Of a DNA stretch of 64,000 nt, positions 24,873 through 36,008 are shown piece by piece (the stretch's first letter is position 1; every line of letters begins with the position of its first letter). The notes below the pieces were generated by a model. That model was not told where the DNA came from and made no database searches. It saw nothing but the letters and a program-made list of their open reading frames with translations. Both the position numbers and the translations under genes were made by a program. The stretch covers positions 60,050,969-60,114,968 of the forward strand of contig OX377205.1 of assembly GCA_947396885.1 (NCBI GenBank), given 5' to 3'. Source of the stretch: Heligmosomoides polygyrus polygyrus. Lineage: Eukaryota > Nematoda > Chromadorea > Rhabditida > Heligmosomidae.

Positions 24873-26273
24873 CCTTTACTCTATGCGTTGACTAGAGCGC
24901 AGAGGGAGAGTACGTATGAACTGGTCTTCAGCTGCCTGGAACGGGAGCTTCGCTCGCTCGGTCCCCAATGTGTTCGACGTTTCGTGGTCGACTTCGAAAG
25001 AGCCGCCATTAATGCCGCGAAAAGAACATTTCCTGGAATAAATGTTGAGGGCTGCGCATTCCACCTGGCGCAGGCATGGAACCGAAGACGTGACGCTCTC
25101 GGACTACGGAAGTTCATCGTCGGTCCAGATCGATGCAGAAGAGTGGCGCAGTGGTGGCGAACCATAAAAGGCCTCCCCTTTCTAAGGCGGGACCTGCTTC
25201 GGCGAGTTCCCGCACTTGCTCGCCCTCCCGTTCCACGAGACCACGAGGCGTTCCAAAGATGCCAGCAATTTTTGGAATACCTGAATGCCACGTGGATCAG
25301 AGGGCCGCTGAAAGAAATGTGGTGTAAGTGGGGCATAACCGAGTTGCGGACCACCAATCTTGCGGAGGCGTACCATAGGTATTTCTTGACATCTAAAGAA
25401 GATCATCCTCAACTTCCACCAGTTTTGTATATCTAAATCGACTAGTTCAGCAAACTGCGGCGGCTCGTGAGACAGAAAAACGCAGACATGAAGGTGGTCT
25501 TAGAGCGGATCAGGAAGTTTAACACCACAGCTCTGGCAAGACTTCTTGTCATGGAAAGAGTATGAAAAAAAAACTTATAAACTCGAGTTTGCGGAGAAAG
25601 ATAACAGATATCGACAGGTTCCTGAGGAAGTGCGAAGACTGAGGAAAAGGGACAAGGAACGTAGAAGAAAAGTAGAGCGGGAGATGGAACGATTCGAAGG
25701 ACTCTTAACCCGGCCGTGTGTAAGGACGGTAACAATAAACACTTACTGTCGCCGCATGTCACGATTCATCAGCGAGAAATCAATTTGAAGCGCAAAATTA
25801 TCATTGATCTTTTTTTCGGCTGAAACTCCAGTGCATTGATTGCTTGCTGATGAATATTCCAGTTTGTCTTAATTGTGAGTGAAGTAGCAAAAGACTAACG
25901 AAATAACTAGCGTGTTTGTGTGAACGTCTATGTGATCGTCTATCAACATGTTATTGTCTATGTGGCGTCTTTCTCTCTCGAACCGTGGCCAGCTCAACGT
26001 GCTGAGAGAGTGGCAACGTTCAGTTTGCTTGATTGAAGCATACTGAACGGCGAAGATCCTCGGTAAATGGGAGGGCAGCCGAAGATGATGAACAGGTAAT
26101 GGAAAAGACCAACTAGTTTATGATCGAGTCAGAATTAGGATAAAGTGTTTGGACACCACACGTCGTTCCAAAGCACATTACCCCCACACCGACGCAACCA
26201 TTGGAAATGGTAGAGCGGATTGAACACATGAAGAGTCCAGGAAGGAATTATATGGAAAGGAATTGCTCCCGAT

Positions 26274-26436
26274 CAGGGGGGGGGGTGCGTAAATGAAATC
26301 CGATATTTCGTAAATCATAATTACGAAAAGACCACCGTAAATCGTGACACTATATCTCTAAAGGTTTTTCCTGCTAATGATGATAAAAATTGTCAAAAAT
26401 CACAGCAAATCGTAAATTACGCACACCCCTGCCCTG
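26274..26436. mobile_element. Small MITE inside the MULE
   Basis: The left end (CAGGGGGGGGGGTGCGTAAA) and the inverted right end (CAGGGCAGGGGTGTGCGTAA) are similar. The 163-bp interior is AT-rich, with GATTTACG-like blocks. A poly-G run makes the left end uncertain by a few bases. The target duplication is unclear. Confidence 0.5.
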
Positions 26437-26889
26437 ATGTTTCTTAAAAGCAGAAGCGCCCGCAGATTTGATGTCGAGTGGGGCGCGCTATTCCTGGAAT
26501 GGTGTGAAGTGTTTGGAAAAGTGTATAAGTCCCTAACAAAAATGAAGCCGCATATGGAGATATTATAGCATTCCGAAAATACTTCGCAATATAAAGATAT
26601 GATAGTCTGGGTGAAGAATTTAAATAATTTTTGTCTTAAAATTTGCTTATGAAGTCCACAAGAACACTAACGGCGCACCAGTGATGAAAAACATGCATTA
26701 TGAGCAATAGTTTGGCAGGTTAAAAGTTTTCAGGTTCGATGCCGCGAGCATTCTTATTGATTATGAAATCAGCTGTAAAGGGATTTGATAGAACTAACAA
26801 TATCTATGTGTGTTCCTAACCTTCGGCATATAGGTTCCCCACTTATGCCAAGTATATACTAATAAATTTCAGGAAATAAGGATTCGTTA

Positions 26890-27057
26890 ATGTCACAACC
26901 GTCTGTCTTCTACCCTGGAAGCGAGGACTATGTGAAGCAATGGCCAGCGCCAGTCCCTCCAAGAATTGCGCCCCAGTCGACATCAAATCTGCGGTCGGTC
27001 CTGCTTTTAGGAGACCTCAGTGCCCTCTCCTCTAGGATAGGTCCAATTATCCATTAA
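26890..27057 (+). other. Possible 55-codon exon downstream of the MULE transposase
   Basis: A TTTCAG acceptor at about 26871-26876 precedes a frame starting MSQPSVFYPGSEDYVKQW that ends at TAA. Composition looks protein-like, with a Pro-rich APVPPRIAPQ segment, but no family is recognised. It may be a second product or leftover of the Mutator-like element. Confidence 0.25.
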
Positions 27058-28599
27058 TAGAAGCTTGAAGCAACTCACCACTCCAAGAATATGTCGACTG
27101 TCGACTAGAAGCAGTCGGAGAGTCAGCTAGTAGAGGCCGGAACTCAGGAACAGCTGATTAGTTTAAAGGGACGGCGTTGACGCGAATCTCGGGAAATCGA
27201 TTACATGAGAACTGGTCCATGACTCATTCCGCCACGCGCGTGCGGCGTGAGTCAGATAGGAAGAGTGGGCCTCTGCGTCTTGTCTCCTTGCGAGTGCCCC
27301 GTCATCCGCCGTCTCCTCGAACAGCAGACTCACGTGAATAGAACGTGAAGATGGTCGGAACCGTAGGGAGAGTTGGTGTCGCAACGAGTCGACAATTTAA
27401 CGAGTATTGGTTGTGTTACAACTGTTTTATTGATATGCAAAAAAAAGGGGAATTGAAGTGATTTAGCTCGAGGCCTGCGTGCAGTACGCGCTTGGTTTTT
27501 CCTAATTTGAAGTATGCAGTGACCGCTTACCACGTAAAGTTTATCTTCAACGTCACAATGGTAATACCAATAATACCATGGGCAGGAAAATAAAAACAAA
27601 ACAAATATCACCAATGTGTTAATCTATCGGCAAGTAATCGATGTGGTCCTTGCATTCTCTTCTAGTAGGAGGCCGGCCTGCGGTTCTCAGAAATAGGAGG
27701 AACCTTAAGAGCTCGATGAGCACTTCCACTTGTTGTTGTTGCTCATCAGTCCTGATGTGCCGTGGTTCATCTTGACGAAGTTTTATGCCTAATCCTAATA
27801 CTATAAGATGGTGTGCGCTATGATTTAGCAGCTGGACTTGACTGACCTCGCACACAGCATTCGTCTCGCAGGGATGTGGTGAGATGGCAGGGTTGGTTCC
27901 AAAACGCTGCTTGGATTAGCAATTTCACCCTGCTTGGTCGTTTTGTAGCATGCAACTGCAAGGTCTGAAGTGCCTGTCACACCTCCCTTAAGCTCCCTTA
28001 AGAGAACAGTGGCACTGTGTTAAAGCTATGCACTAGATTCCATTCAACTAGTCTCACTGCAGTCTCAACAGAGCTGTAATGGGCTCCGAAAATATGCAGC
28101 TGCATTAGATGTCCTCAATGTTTGTTACAGGTGTTTATGCTGATTTGATCAACGGCCTACTACTTATTAGATTTATTACTGGGCGCCGCCCCGGTCTCTC
28201 AGCCGTTGTCGCTATTTGACTATGCTCATTCCGTCTTTGGATCATCTCCACTACTGGTAGTCTCGCACCCAACTTGCACGCACGTGGCCTCAACGGGAGA
28301 GTTGTAGGCAGTGCGCTCATGAGTGAGAGGCCTGTCGGTTAGCCAGAAGTAGAGGCACATGTTCGGTGTGAGAACCGGCAGACGCTAAAGACACGAGCGG
28401 GATGCATGTGAGGCGCGAGAGGGCGCGAGACATGGCAGCAGAAAACCCGCGCGCCGCGTTGGCACCTTGCCCATGGACCAGTTCTCCGGCAACGCGGGAA
28501 ATCTCGTCCTTTCCGCCGCGCGAGGCAAAGCGATCCCGCCCCACACGAGGCACGCGCGCGCGACCGCACGCACCAAAATGAGTATCGCTGCCGCCTCCC

Positions 28600-28735
28600 C
28601 ACAATTTAGCACAACAATGGTGGCTTTCGGTGACGTCATCGGCCCTCCGCTGCGGCCTCACCTCCGATGCAAAATTGTCAAAAAATCGATATCTCCAAAA
28701 TTGGTCGAGATTAACACCGTTCGATAGAGCTCAAG
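28600..28735 (-). repeat. Resumption of the split repeat arm
   Basis: Starting with the second CACAATTTA copy, this segment is the reverse complement of about 16345-16600. It includes the TGACGTCA block and the AATTTTGGAGATATCGAT block. It is the outer end of the inverted arm that was interrupted at 18311. Confidence 0.85.
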
Positions 28736-29217
28736 CATCATGGACTGCGTGACCATTTGTGCTGTTAGCCATCACTAAGTGATGTTCACCCCTTCACATG
28801 AGGTGGCACATGAAGGGGATTCATTGTCATTGTTGATAAAGGAGTCTCATTCTCCCCTCGTATTACGTCGTGTCGTCCCGGTTACACCCGGGTTCTACTT
28901 CAGCAAGGAGTCAGCAGGTCGGCCTTGAGCCGGCAAAAAAAAGTCCCAAAAATAGTATCACCAATTACAGGTATAAACTACCAGTCTAACTAGCAAGATA
29001 ATAGGGTGAATCGTATCCAAGAATACTGAGCTGCCTTAACGACAATGACCTCATTTGTGCAGAGTAACTTCTTCCTAAGACAGAAGTCAACAATGTCCGC
29101 TATAATTTCGAGAACACCGCTATGGCAAAAGGAAATGGATAAGAGAAACTCGATCGGTTGTGGATAGTTTTCCGGATTTGTCACAGAATCCGCTGCACTT
29201 ACAGCGAAATTGTTGTC
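28736..29217. other. Spacer between the repeat nest and the first minus-strand gene
   Basis: It contains a short hairpin (CCCCTTCA ... TGAAGGGG, about 28790-28819) and otherwise no supported feature. It is presumably the 3' flank of the small minus-strand gene. Confidence 0.4.
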
Positions 29218-29573
29218 TTAAAGCGGTGACGGTGCTTCTTGAATGGAAATGACCGTCACTTTGAAGTCGCCCATCTCATGATCTACATATTCCTGCAGTG
29301 TGTACCGACTCTGATGACTTAATTATAGAGACCTACGGGGCCGTGGTGTTTGTCCACAATACGCCGCCCTTCATCCTTCACCAAGCACCCGCGATCCTCT
29401 GTGATGACGGTCGCGTTGAAACGACAATTACCACGCTCCTGTAAAGAGTGCCGCTCTACGGCTAATATGCCAAGCAGCACTTCAGACACATGGCCACAGA
29501 TTTCGCGCCCTTTGCTTTTCGTGCTATACCGCATGACTTCGCACTGCAGTTCGAAGGAGCTGTCGTCCGACAA
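29218..29573 (-). CDS. Small unidentified protein, head to head with DDX10
   Basis: There are two proposed exons: 29337-29573 (start not fixed) and 29218-29292, joined in phase by a 44-nt GT-AG intron, ending at TAA. The product is about 90-104 residues. A first in-frame ATG is at 29534; the frame stays open upstream to about 29573 (starting SDDSSFELQCEV), so a further 5' exon or a start in that stretch is possible. It has no signal peptide, membrane segment or domain I recognise. The C-terminal part (EYVDHEMGDFKVTVISIQ) looks like a beta-rich small domain. Its 5' end lies within 80 bp of the DDX10 start codon on the other strand, so the two may share a bidirectional promoter. Gene reality is likely but not proven. 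Confidence 0.5.
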
Positions 29574-29608
29574 GGAAACTAAGACGAGCGAATTCCGATT
29601 ATTCTAGA

Positions 29609-32600
29609 ATGGGAGAGGTCGCCGCCAACGGCGGAAGACATGCGCGGCACCCTCGACATCGAGGGAAGAAATTCGGGAGGGCGAAAAAATCCAAGAAGGA
29701 GGAGGACGACAAGGAGATGAACTCCATCATAAGTCGCCGCGAAGAACTGCCGAAGGTGAGGTAGCTTCCTTCTTCTGCTCGAATATGTTGTCACCTTACG
29801 TAGGAGAGAAAGCTTTCTCGTTGTTGCATTTTGGCCTTCACGGTAAAGCACCTTGCAGTGTCGAAACGTGTTTCTTTTTAGCTGGGAGTGTTTTCGGGTC
29901 CGATTTCTGGACTTCTTAAGTATATGAAATCCCAGTGAACGCCAATGAAAATTCCCCATGTTTACGAACTATGTAGTTTTCCAGCGACATGATCGTAATT
30001 TACTGTTTCCAGGTCAGCCCGGCCACTTTCAAGACCTTCACAGACTTTCCGCTGTCAAGCAGGACCCTTCGCGGGCTAGAAGAGTGCGACTACGAGGAGC
30101 CGACGGATATTCAGAGGGAATCTTTGCCGTTTTCACTGAGTGGGTCTGATATTGTTGGCGCGGCGAAGACGGGAAGCGGCAAAACTCTTGCCCTTATCAT
30201 ACCGGTAAGGTGTTTCTGAATCTGGGTGATTCCGTCAACGATCGTGTAGACCAGAAAAGCTGATCACTTGTCGTTCCCCCCACGCACATTGACTTTAAGG
30301 TGCTGGAGAGCCTCTGGAGTTCAGGATGGTCCAACTATTGCGGCCTAGGAGCTCTAATCATTTCACCGACCAGGGAGCTAGCCCTGCAGACTTTTACGGT
30401 CATGAATAATGTCGGAAAGTACCACGAATTTTCGTGCGCCTTGCTGATTGGAGGTGCGTTTCGTTTCAGATTCATCCCACAGAAGGTGTATTCGACTTCG
30501 GATGCTCCGCGCTCTCTGCCTCAGCCCCCCCCCCCCCCACTGTTGCTCCATGGAAATTTCTTTTCGACCACCTGATTAGCAACGTCTCCGTCGACTGCTG
30601 CGTGCCAGAGAACTCCGAAGATTCCCTTCAATCAACGGGATCGACCATATTCAATTCTTTTTTTGGGATTTCAGGAAGAACTTCGACCAGCATGGGCGCC
30701 TTGGTGATTCTCCGACTTGTCAAGAAACCCAGTCTTCCACGGTCTCGCCCTACAACTTTATCTTTATCTACGGGCGTTTACCCAAAGGTGCAAATAATAT
30801 GACAACACCAAAACTAGTCAGCAAATGAAACAACAAACAAAAAGGCAATAGCCGGAAAAACAATAAAATGGAAAAGAAGGACACACAGCTCAATCCAAAG
30901 ACCCAGACCTAGCAACTACGACCATCGTTGGGCTAAAAGAAAGCTGAAATAGTGGAAGATTGAGAGTCTCACTGAGGGACAACCAGTTTCTTGAGGAAAT
31001 TTTTAAAAGTACTAAGTTTCAACCCTAGGCAACCATTAGCGATTAATAAGTTGAAAGCGGAGACAACTGCCAGCACATCGATTTGCATCGCGATTGTTCA
31101 TACTCTTCGATGACTTCGATCAGGCGACAACACCTTTGATTCCCTAGCGTCGTCGAAGCTCGAAACTCCGGATGCCTTCTCTCGTTCATGGAGTTACGTC
31201 TCTCCTAGCATCCTACTTTTGATTGTTGAGGAGCGGTGATCGCATGTTTGTGTCCTTTCTATATGAACTGCGTTTTCGAGAAATTGCAGGAAGTGTATTG
31301 ATGGTCTTATCTCTGTATTTTTTGTTCAGGTACCGACGTAGACTATGAAAGGAACCGCCTCGGAAGGGTGAATATAATTATTTGTACTCCTGGACGCCTT
31401 CTACAACACATGGATGAAAATGAGCATCTCTTGTGCGACCAGCTTCAAATTCTTGTGCTTGATGAGGCAGACCGGATGCTGGATTTAGGTTTCAGCCAGC
31501 AGGTGATTGATCGCTGCAGCTTCTCCACCAAAAATATGAAATCAAACAACTTTTTTTGGGGTGGGAGAGGACTTCCGTAGTGAGTTGTGCTGTTCCACTT
31601 TCTATTAAATGACTGATTTTGATGAAACATCTTCAGGAGTTGTGTGGATTCTAAAGCGTTAGTTTTAGGTTTTCTATCTCATATATGCTATTTAACAACT
31701 ATTTTTTATCAATAAGGCAATCCGCCATCTGCAAGTATGCGATTTAGGTCAACGCAATTATAGCAAACTTGCCAAGGGAGCGTCAAACCTTACTTTTCTC
31801 AGCTACTCAGACCCGAAACGTCAAGGATTTGAGTCGCGTTTGCACAAAGGTGAGGATCAAAAGCTGTTCATCTGCTATCTCAACACGACAGGTGTGTTCC
31901 AGGACCCCGTTTTTGTATCTGTCCATGAGCGGTGCGCGCACGCGACACCTGATTGTCTTGTGCAATCATACATGGTCTGCGAGGAGCAAGACAAGGTGAA
32001 CACTATGTGGTCGTTCATAGTTAATCACAAGAAGTTCAAAACACTGATGTTCGTCTCTAGCTGCAAGCAGGTCCGTTGTTCTACCTCCAGCGCGTCGATT
32101 CTCGAGTAATCTCTGTCTCGATTTTCAGGCTCGCTTTTTAACGGGCGCGTTCTGTCATCTTCGTCCTGGTTTGCCAGTGATGGGATTGTGGGGTACAATG
32201 AACCAGAAGAAGCGCGTGGATGTGTTCCAGAAGTTTGAAAACAAAGAGGTGAATCAATTGCTTTATAGGTACCCTAACCGATCAATAGCTAATTTGATCA
32301 CTTCATCACATGAAATTGTTTTGCGGAAGGTCTGGGGTGAGGGTGTTAACTAGATGCCTTTGCCATTTGCCTTCCAAAATTCTGCTTTGGGGATGTTCGG
32401 AAAATCCTTTTTATTTCTTGATTTACGTATGGTGGGATAACAGCTTTGAAGTCTGATCAGTTCACAATGTTGAGATGGAGGCGGTTGCTTTTTATTTCGT
32501 CCATCATATGAAGGAGGCTTTTATGCCTCTTCTTTGGTTCTGTTCCGTGTTCAGACCAACTAAGCTATGCCCCCTTTTCCTTCTTTCTCTCCAGAGCGAG

Positions 32601-35600
32601 CGAAGCGATACCAAAAGTGATTGATGTACAGCATACCACCAATCCATTGCTTGGCTTAGGCACTCCATTAAATGGAAGATGGATGAGCATTCATACCACG
32701 TTCACTATCTGACCTCGTTGTATGTTGCGTGATGTTTCCGAAAAAGGAGTCAATTGACACCGATATTCGTCCTTTATAACACCTCGGTGATAGGGAGCAG
32801 AATAGGCGGCAGGCGTCGATTCCTAGGCGGTCGGACTGCCCACCACATATTTACAAACTGGTTGGCTCGACGGCGGACTAATCTGAAAGTACAAAACACT
32901 GTCCGTCAGCTAACACAGACAGTGCTGTGGAAGTAGGCCAGACGCGAAATTCCTACACGATAACGAATCACTGTGGCGCAGAAGTTATGTCATATCAGCT
33001 ATTATGGTTGTCCCTATTTCTTGTTGCGTTTTATGCAGCGATTTCTCTTCAGGCTGCTGTCATGATTGCGACCGATGTTGCCAGTAGAGGGCTGGATTTT
33101 TCTGATGTGGATTGGGTTGTACAGGTGGATTGCCCGGCTTCTGTAGAAGATTACATCCATAGGTAATCTCGGATAGAGCAGATGTGTTTCAGTTGCTCCA
33201 CAAATCCGTAATCTTTTAATTGTTCAGAGTTGGACGGACAGCTCGTATGAATCAGAAAGGTCACGCAGTGCTTATTCTCACCCCATCGCAAGAAGAAGCT
33301 ATGATTTTGGCATTGAGTCGTGCAAACATACCCATTGAGAAGCAGATGTAAGTGAGATATTTGTTTGAATGGTGCATTTAGTATTGCATTATCGTTTAGC
33401 GCGGATCCGAGAGCGATCGTTGGCATTCAGGCAAAGATGCAAGCAACGCTTTCTCAGTTTCCCGAGCTTAACCAGTACGCCCAAAAGGTAGGAGCATCGC
33501 AGGGATTGTAAGTGCGTAGTGCTGGTTCCATTCATCAAGAAGGTCGGACTCAGTGGTATTATCGATCTGCTTTCGCCTTCAGAGTGTGGTTGCTTATCTC
33601 CGAAGTGTGTACATGATGCGGAACAAGAAAGTCTTCGATGTCACCTCCGTCGATGCTGGCGCGCTTGCTGCGTCTTACGGACTTGTCACAGTGCCCAGAG
33701 TGAGGTTTCTCAGCAAGAAAGGGATCAGTGTCAAGGTGAAATGTTTAGCGCTGCGTCGAACAAGATTGTAAGGAAATTTAAAGCATTATTCTAGGATAAT
33801 AAAAGCAAGAAGGCTGTTATCGATTCGAAGTTAGACACAGGAGCTCGACCAGCGAAAGAGGGTCTGCAATTGGAGGTATGCTTCTAATCCTTGAATTAAA
33901 ATAGTGGTGCTATTGGAGGTAGACAGCGATCTCGAGTTCATAACGGATCGACTTTCGTTTCAAATCTCGTCCAACCTTGTCCATTCCATAACCCTTAAGT
34001 TGCACTGTTGCTACAAGACTTGCGTCGATAGAGTAAAACACTGACCTGCTTGCAAGCGAAAGGAATTTTTCAGGTGCTTTCTCGGTGTTACACCTAAGAA
34101 TACGCGGTTCGAGAGAGATGATTAACGCACATCCTTCCCTTATCTGTTGTTCGACTATTATGTGACGGGAGTAGCCGATTTTCTGAATTCTCACAGGACG
34201 GGCCGCTCGACGTTGCATTCTTTCAAAGCGCGGTTGTAAAATAATGAATGCCAGCATCGTTAGCTCGCTGTAGTGTGCACCATGCGTTATACTACAGAGA
34301 ACATCGTGCAGAGTTATGTGATTTAAATAGCCAATAAATGGAGGTCCCCTTTCACACTATTTGGTCGGTGCACTCACTTTACACCGACTCTGGAGAGTTG
34401 AAATTTTCCTATGTATTGATCAAAGTTCGAGTGGTTATTTGCATGAAGAGCCGGCGGTCTCATCAGTCTCACCAGCGCACTTCCTTCAATTGGTCCTAAC
34501 TGATTAGGCCAAATTTTTAATTTTTTCTTCAGTCTCATTACTAGTGTTCAGGGACGGATAACTTTGGGAAGCTTTGAAGTGGCCGATGAAAGTGACGACA
34601 TTTTGGTGGTGAAGAAGAAAGACGTCTTCAATTCGCTCAGTGCTGTCGATGAGCAGGCAAGTGGTCAAGAGAACTACTATGCTTTGTTTTTGCAATCTTT
34701 CAGCATCCATTTTATTTACGTTATTTTTGTATTTTTTACTGTAATTATAATTAGTGTAGCATTTTTTACCGCTAGTTTTGTTGCGAGTCTGCGTATTTGC
34801 CTCTTTTCTTTATGACGAGTGTGCTGAGAAATCACTGGGTTCTTCAACACATCAAGAAGTTTGTCGAGTGTCTCCTTCATGTCCGTAGCCTTCAAGTTCT
34901 TAAAAATATTTTTTTTAAATAATTTTGCTAAGAATTTATGATCGCAATCTTCCTATAGGATTTGTGCGCAGACATTCTCATAGTCGCTGCTGGGTTTGTT
35001 AAGCCTGATTTGTTTACATACTTTTTAGGAGGCGCAGGTGAAGTCAGCTGCTTCTAAACCTGGTGGCAAACCGAAAATGATCACGAAGTTGAGCGCAGCT
35101 AAGAAGGTGTTGAACAAAAAGGTGAAAGTCAATGTGAGGAAGGTGTTCGACGAGGACGGAGAGGTGGCTCAGGTAGTATCAAATCGTTCTTTTCAACAAG
35201 AACTTAAGCACATATTCACTTTTCTTTCAGGTTGAAGGAGTTGTGGAGCAGAATGAAGGCGTTGGCCTGGACCTTGCTTCGGCGAAGGAGTCGATGAAGC
35301 TGACTGGAGTGGTAAGGTTCTACCTAACTTATACTGGGCAGATTTTCCTTCAAGGTTGTGGCAGAGAGTCGCACAAACATGTGGAACATCAACTCAGAAA
35401 GGAGTGTAACGTTTTAAGAAGGGTGAGAGAGGTTTCATAGTCGCCAGGTCAAAGGTTCCAGGGGATATAATCATCTACAGTGTGGTCTCCTGCTTGGTCT
35501 TAGGGGTGGCCGAGGTGTTTCGTTACAAAGTCGACTCGATGCTAACATAAATCGTTTATAGGAAGACAAGAAGCGTCATAGAGCGCTACAAAAAGAAAGG

Positions 35601-36008
35601 AAAAAAGAGGAGAAAGAACGCTTGAAGCGCAAAAGAAAGAGAGACAAGTGAGTTTAGGAGGTCTGGCTATTTCTCTCGTAACTACACGACATGAAAATAT
35701 TTTGAGCATTCGTAGGGGAGAGGATCTTGATCTGGGAGAGGGCGGCAGTGGAATTGACAGTGATGCGGATTTATCCTTCTTGCCGGATCCTGACGAGGTG
35801 CGGAGGAGATATGCTGAGCAAGGTTGGTTGAATTTGAATAGTAGGCTAAGTTGTCCGATTATATCTCCGAATTCTAGCATTGGAAGAGAATGGCACCAAT
35901 GCGGTCTCTGTTGATCAGCCTGTAGCACCGTTATCTAAGCGAAGAAGGCAGCGGAAGGAGCTCGTCAGCACAGAGGAGCAGGCCCTCGCATTACTTAACC
36001 CGTTTTGA
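29609..36008 (+). CDS. DDX10: DEAD-box ATP-dependent RNA helicase DDX10 (Dbp4)
   Basis: Eighteen exons join in phase to a 753-residue protein: 29609-29755, 30013-30204, 30300-30453, 31330-31502, 31748-31849, 31903-32070, 32129-32248, 33053-33162, 33228-33347, 33400-33487, 33583-33735, 33795-33875, 34552-34656, 35029-35172, 35231-35311, 35562-35647, 35716-35822 and 35878-36008. Helicase motifs appear in order: Q-motif region TFTDFPLS...PTDIQ, Walker [32 protein letters not shown] ([13 protein letters not shown]), SAT (LLFSATQT), [11 protein letters not shown] and HRVGRTAR. The DDX10 signature follows: [20 protein letters not shown] and [10 protein letters not shown]. The tail is basic/acidic and ends [14 protein letters not shown]...LLNPF. 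Dbp4/DDX10 acts in the nucleolus, releasing U14 snoRNA during 18S rRNA processing. Human DDX10 is longer (about 875 residues). Intron 13 is GC-AG. TTATTCTAG immediately before AATGGG could be a trans-splice site. Confidence 0.95.

Larger units (their letters stand above)
19051..25788 (+). pseudogene. MULE transposase gene, split by an LTR element and carrying stops
   Basis: Proposed exons are about 19051-19674, 19996-20091, 20152-20330, 20380-20518, 20571-20693 and 20748-20755 + 24878-25788. All early junctions are in phase with GT-AG borders. Exons 1-2 hold a FLYWCH-like zinc-binding region (YYCTKCKTSRHSC ... NHVCTP). LFALVADGVHK and QLYTIHGVCSNG carry the first catalytic Asp of the MULE domain. 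After the LTR insertion come PLLYALTRAQ, RFVVDFERAAINAA (second Asp) and VEGCAFHLAQAWNR (the C/H motif before the third acidic residue), then RTTNLAEAYH. The last exon has two in-frame stops (25434-25436 and 25443-25445) and a frameshift near 25550 before a basic KRDKERRRKVEREMERF tail. The true start codon is uncertain. The copy cannot make active transposase. Confidence 0.85.
18312..28599 (+). mobile_element. Mutator-like element (MULE) with nested BEL insertion
   Basis: The element is bounded by a 9-bp duplication (CACAATTTA at 18303-18311 and 28600-28608), the length typical of Mutator-like transposons. Its ends are diverged inverted repeats. Going inward from either end, GATACTCA, GGTGC, GCGGTCGCG and a CCATG..GGGCAAG..TGCC block appear in the same order at 18312-18480 and, inverted, about 28440-28599. 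It carries a FLYWCH/MULE-type transposase in exons from about 19051 to 25788. Without the nested LTR element and one duplication copy (4122 bp) it would be about 6.2 kb. The insertion target was one arm of an inverted copy of the 690-bp repeat. Confidence 0.85.
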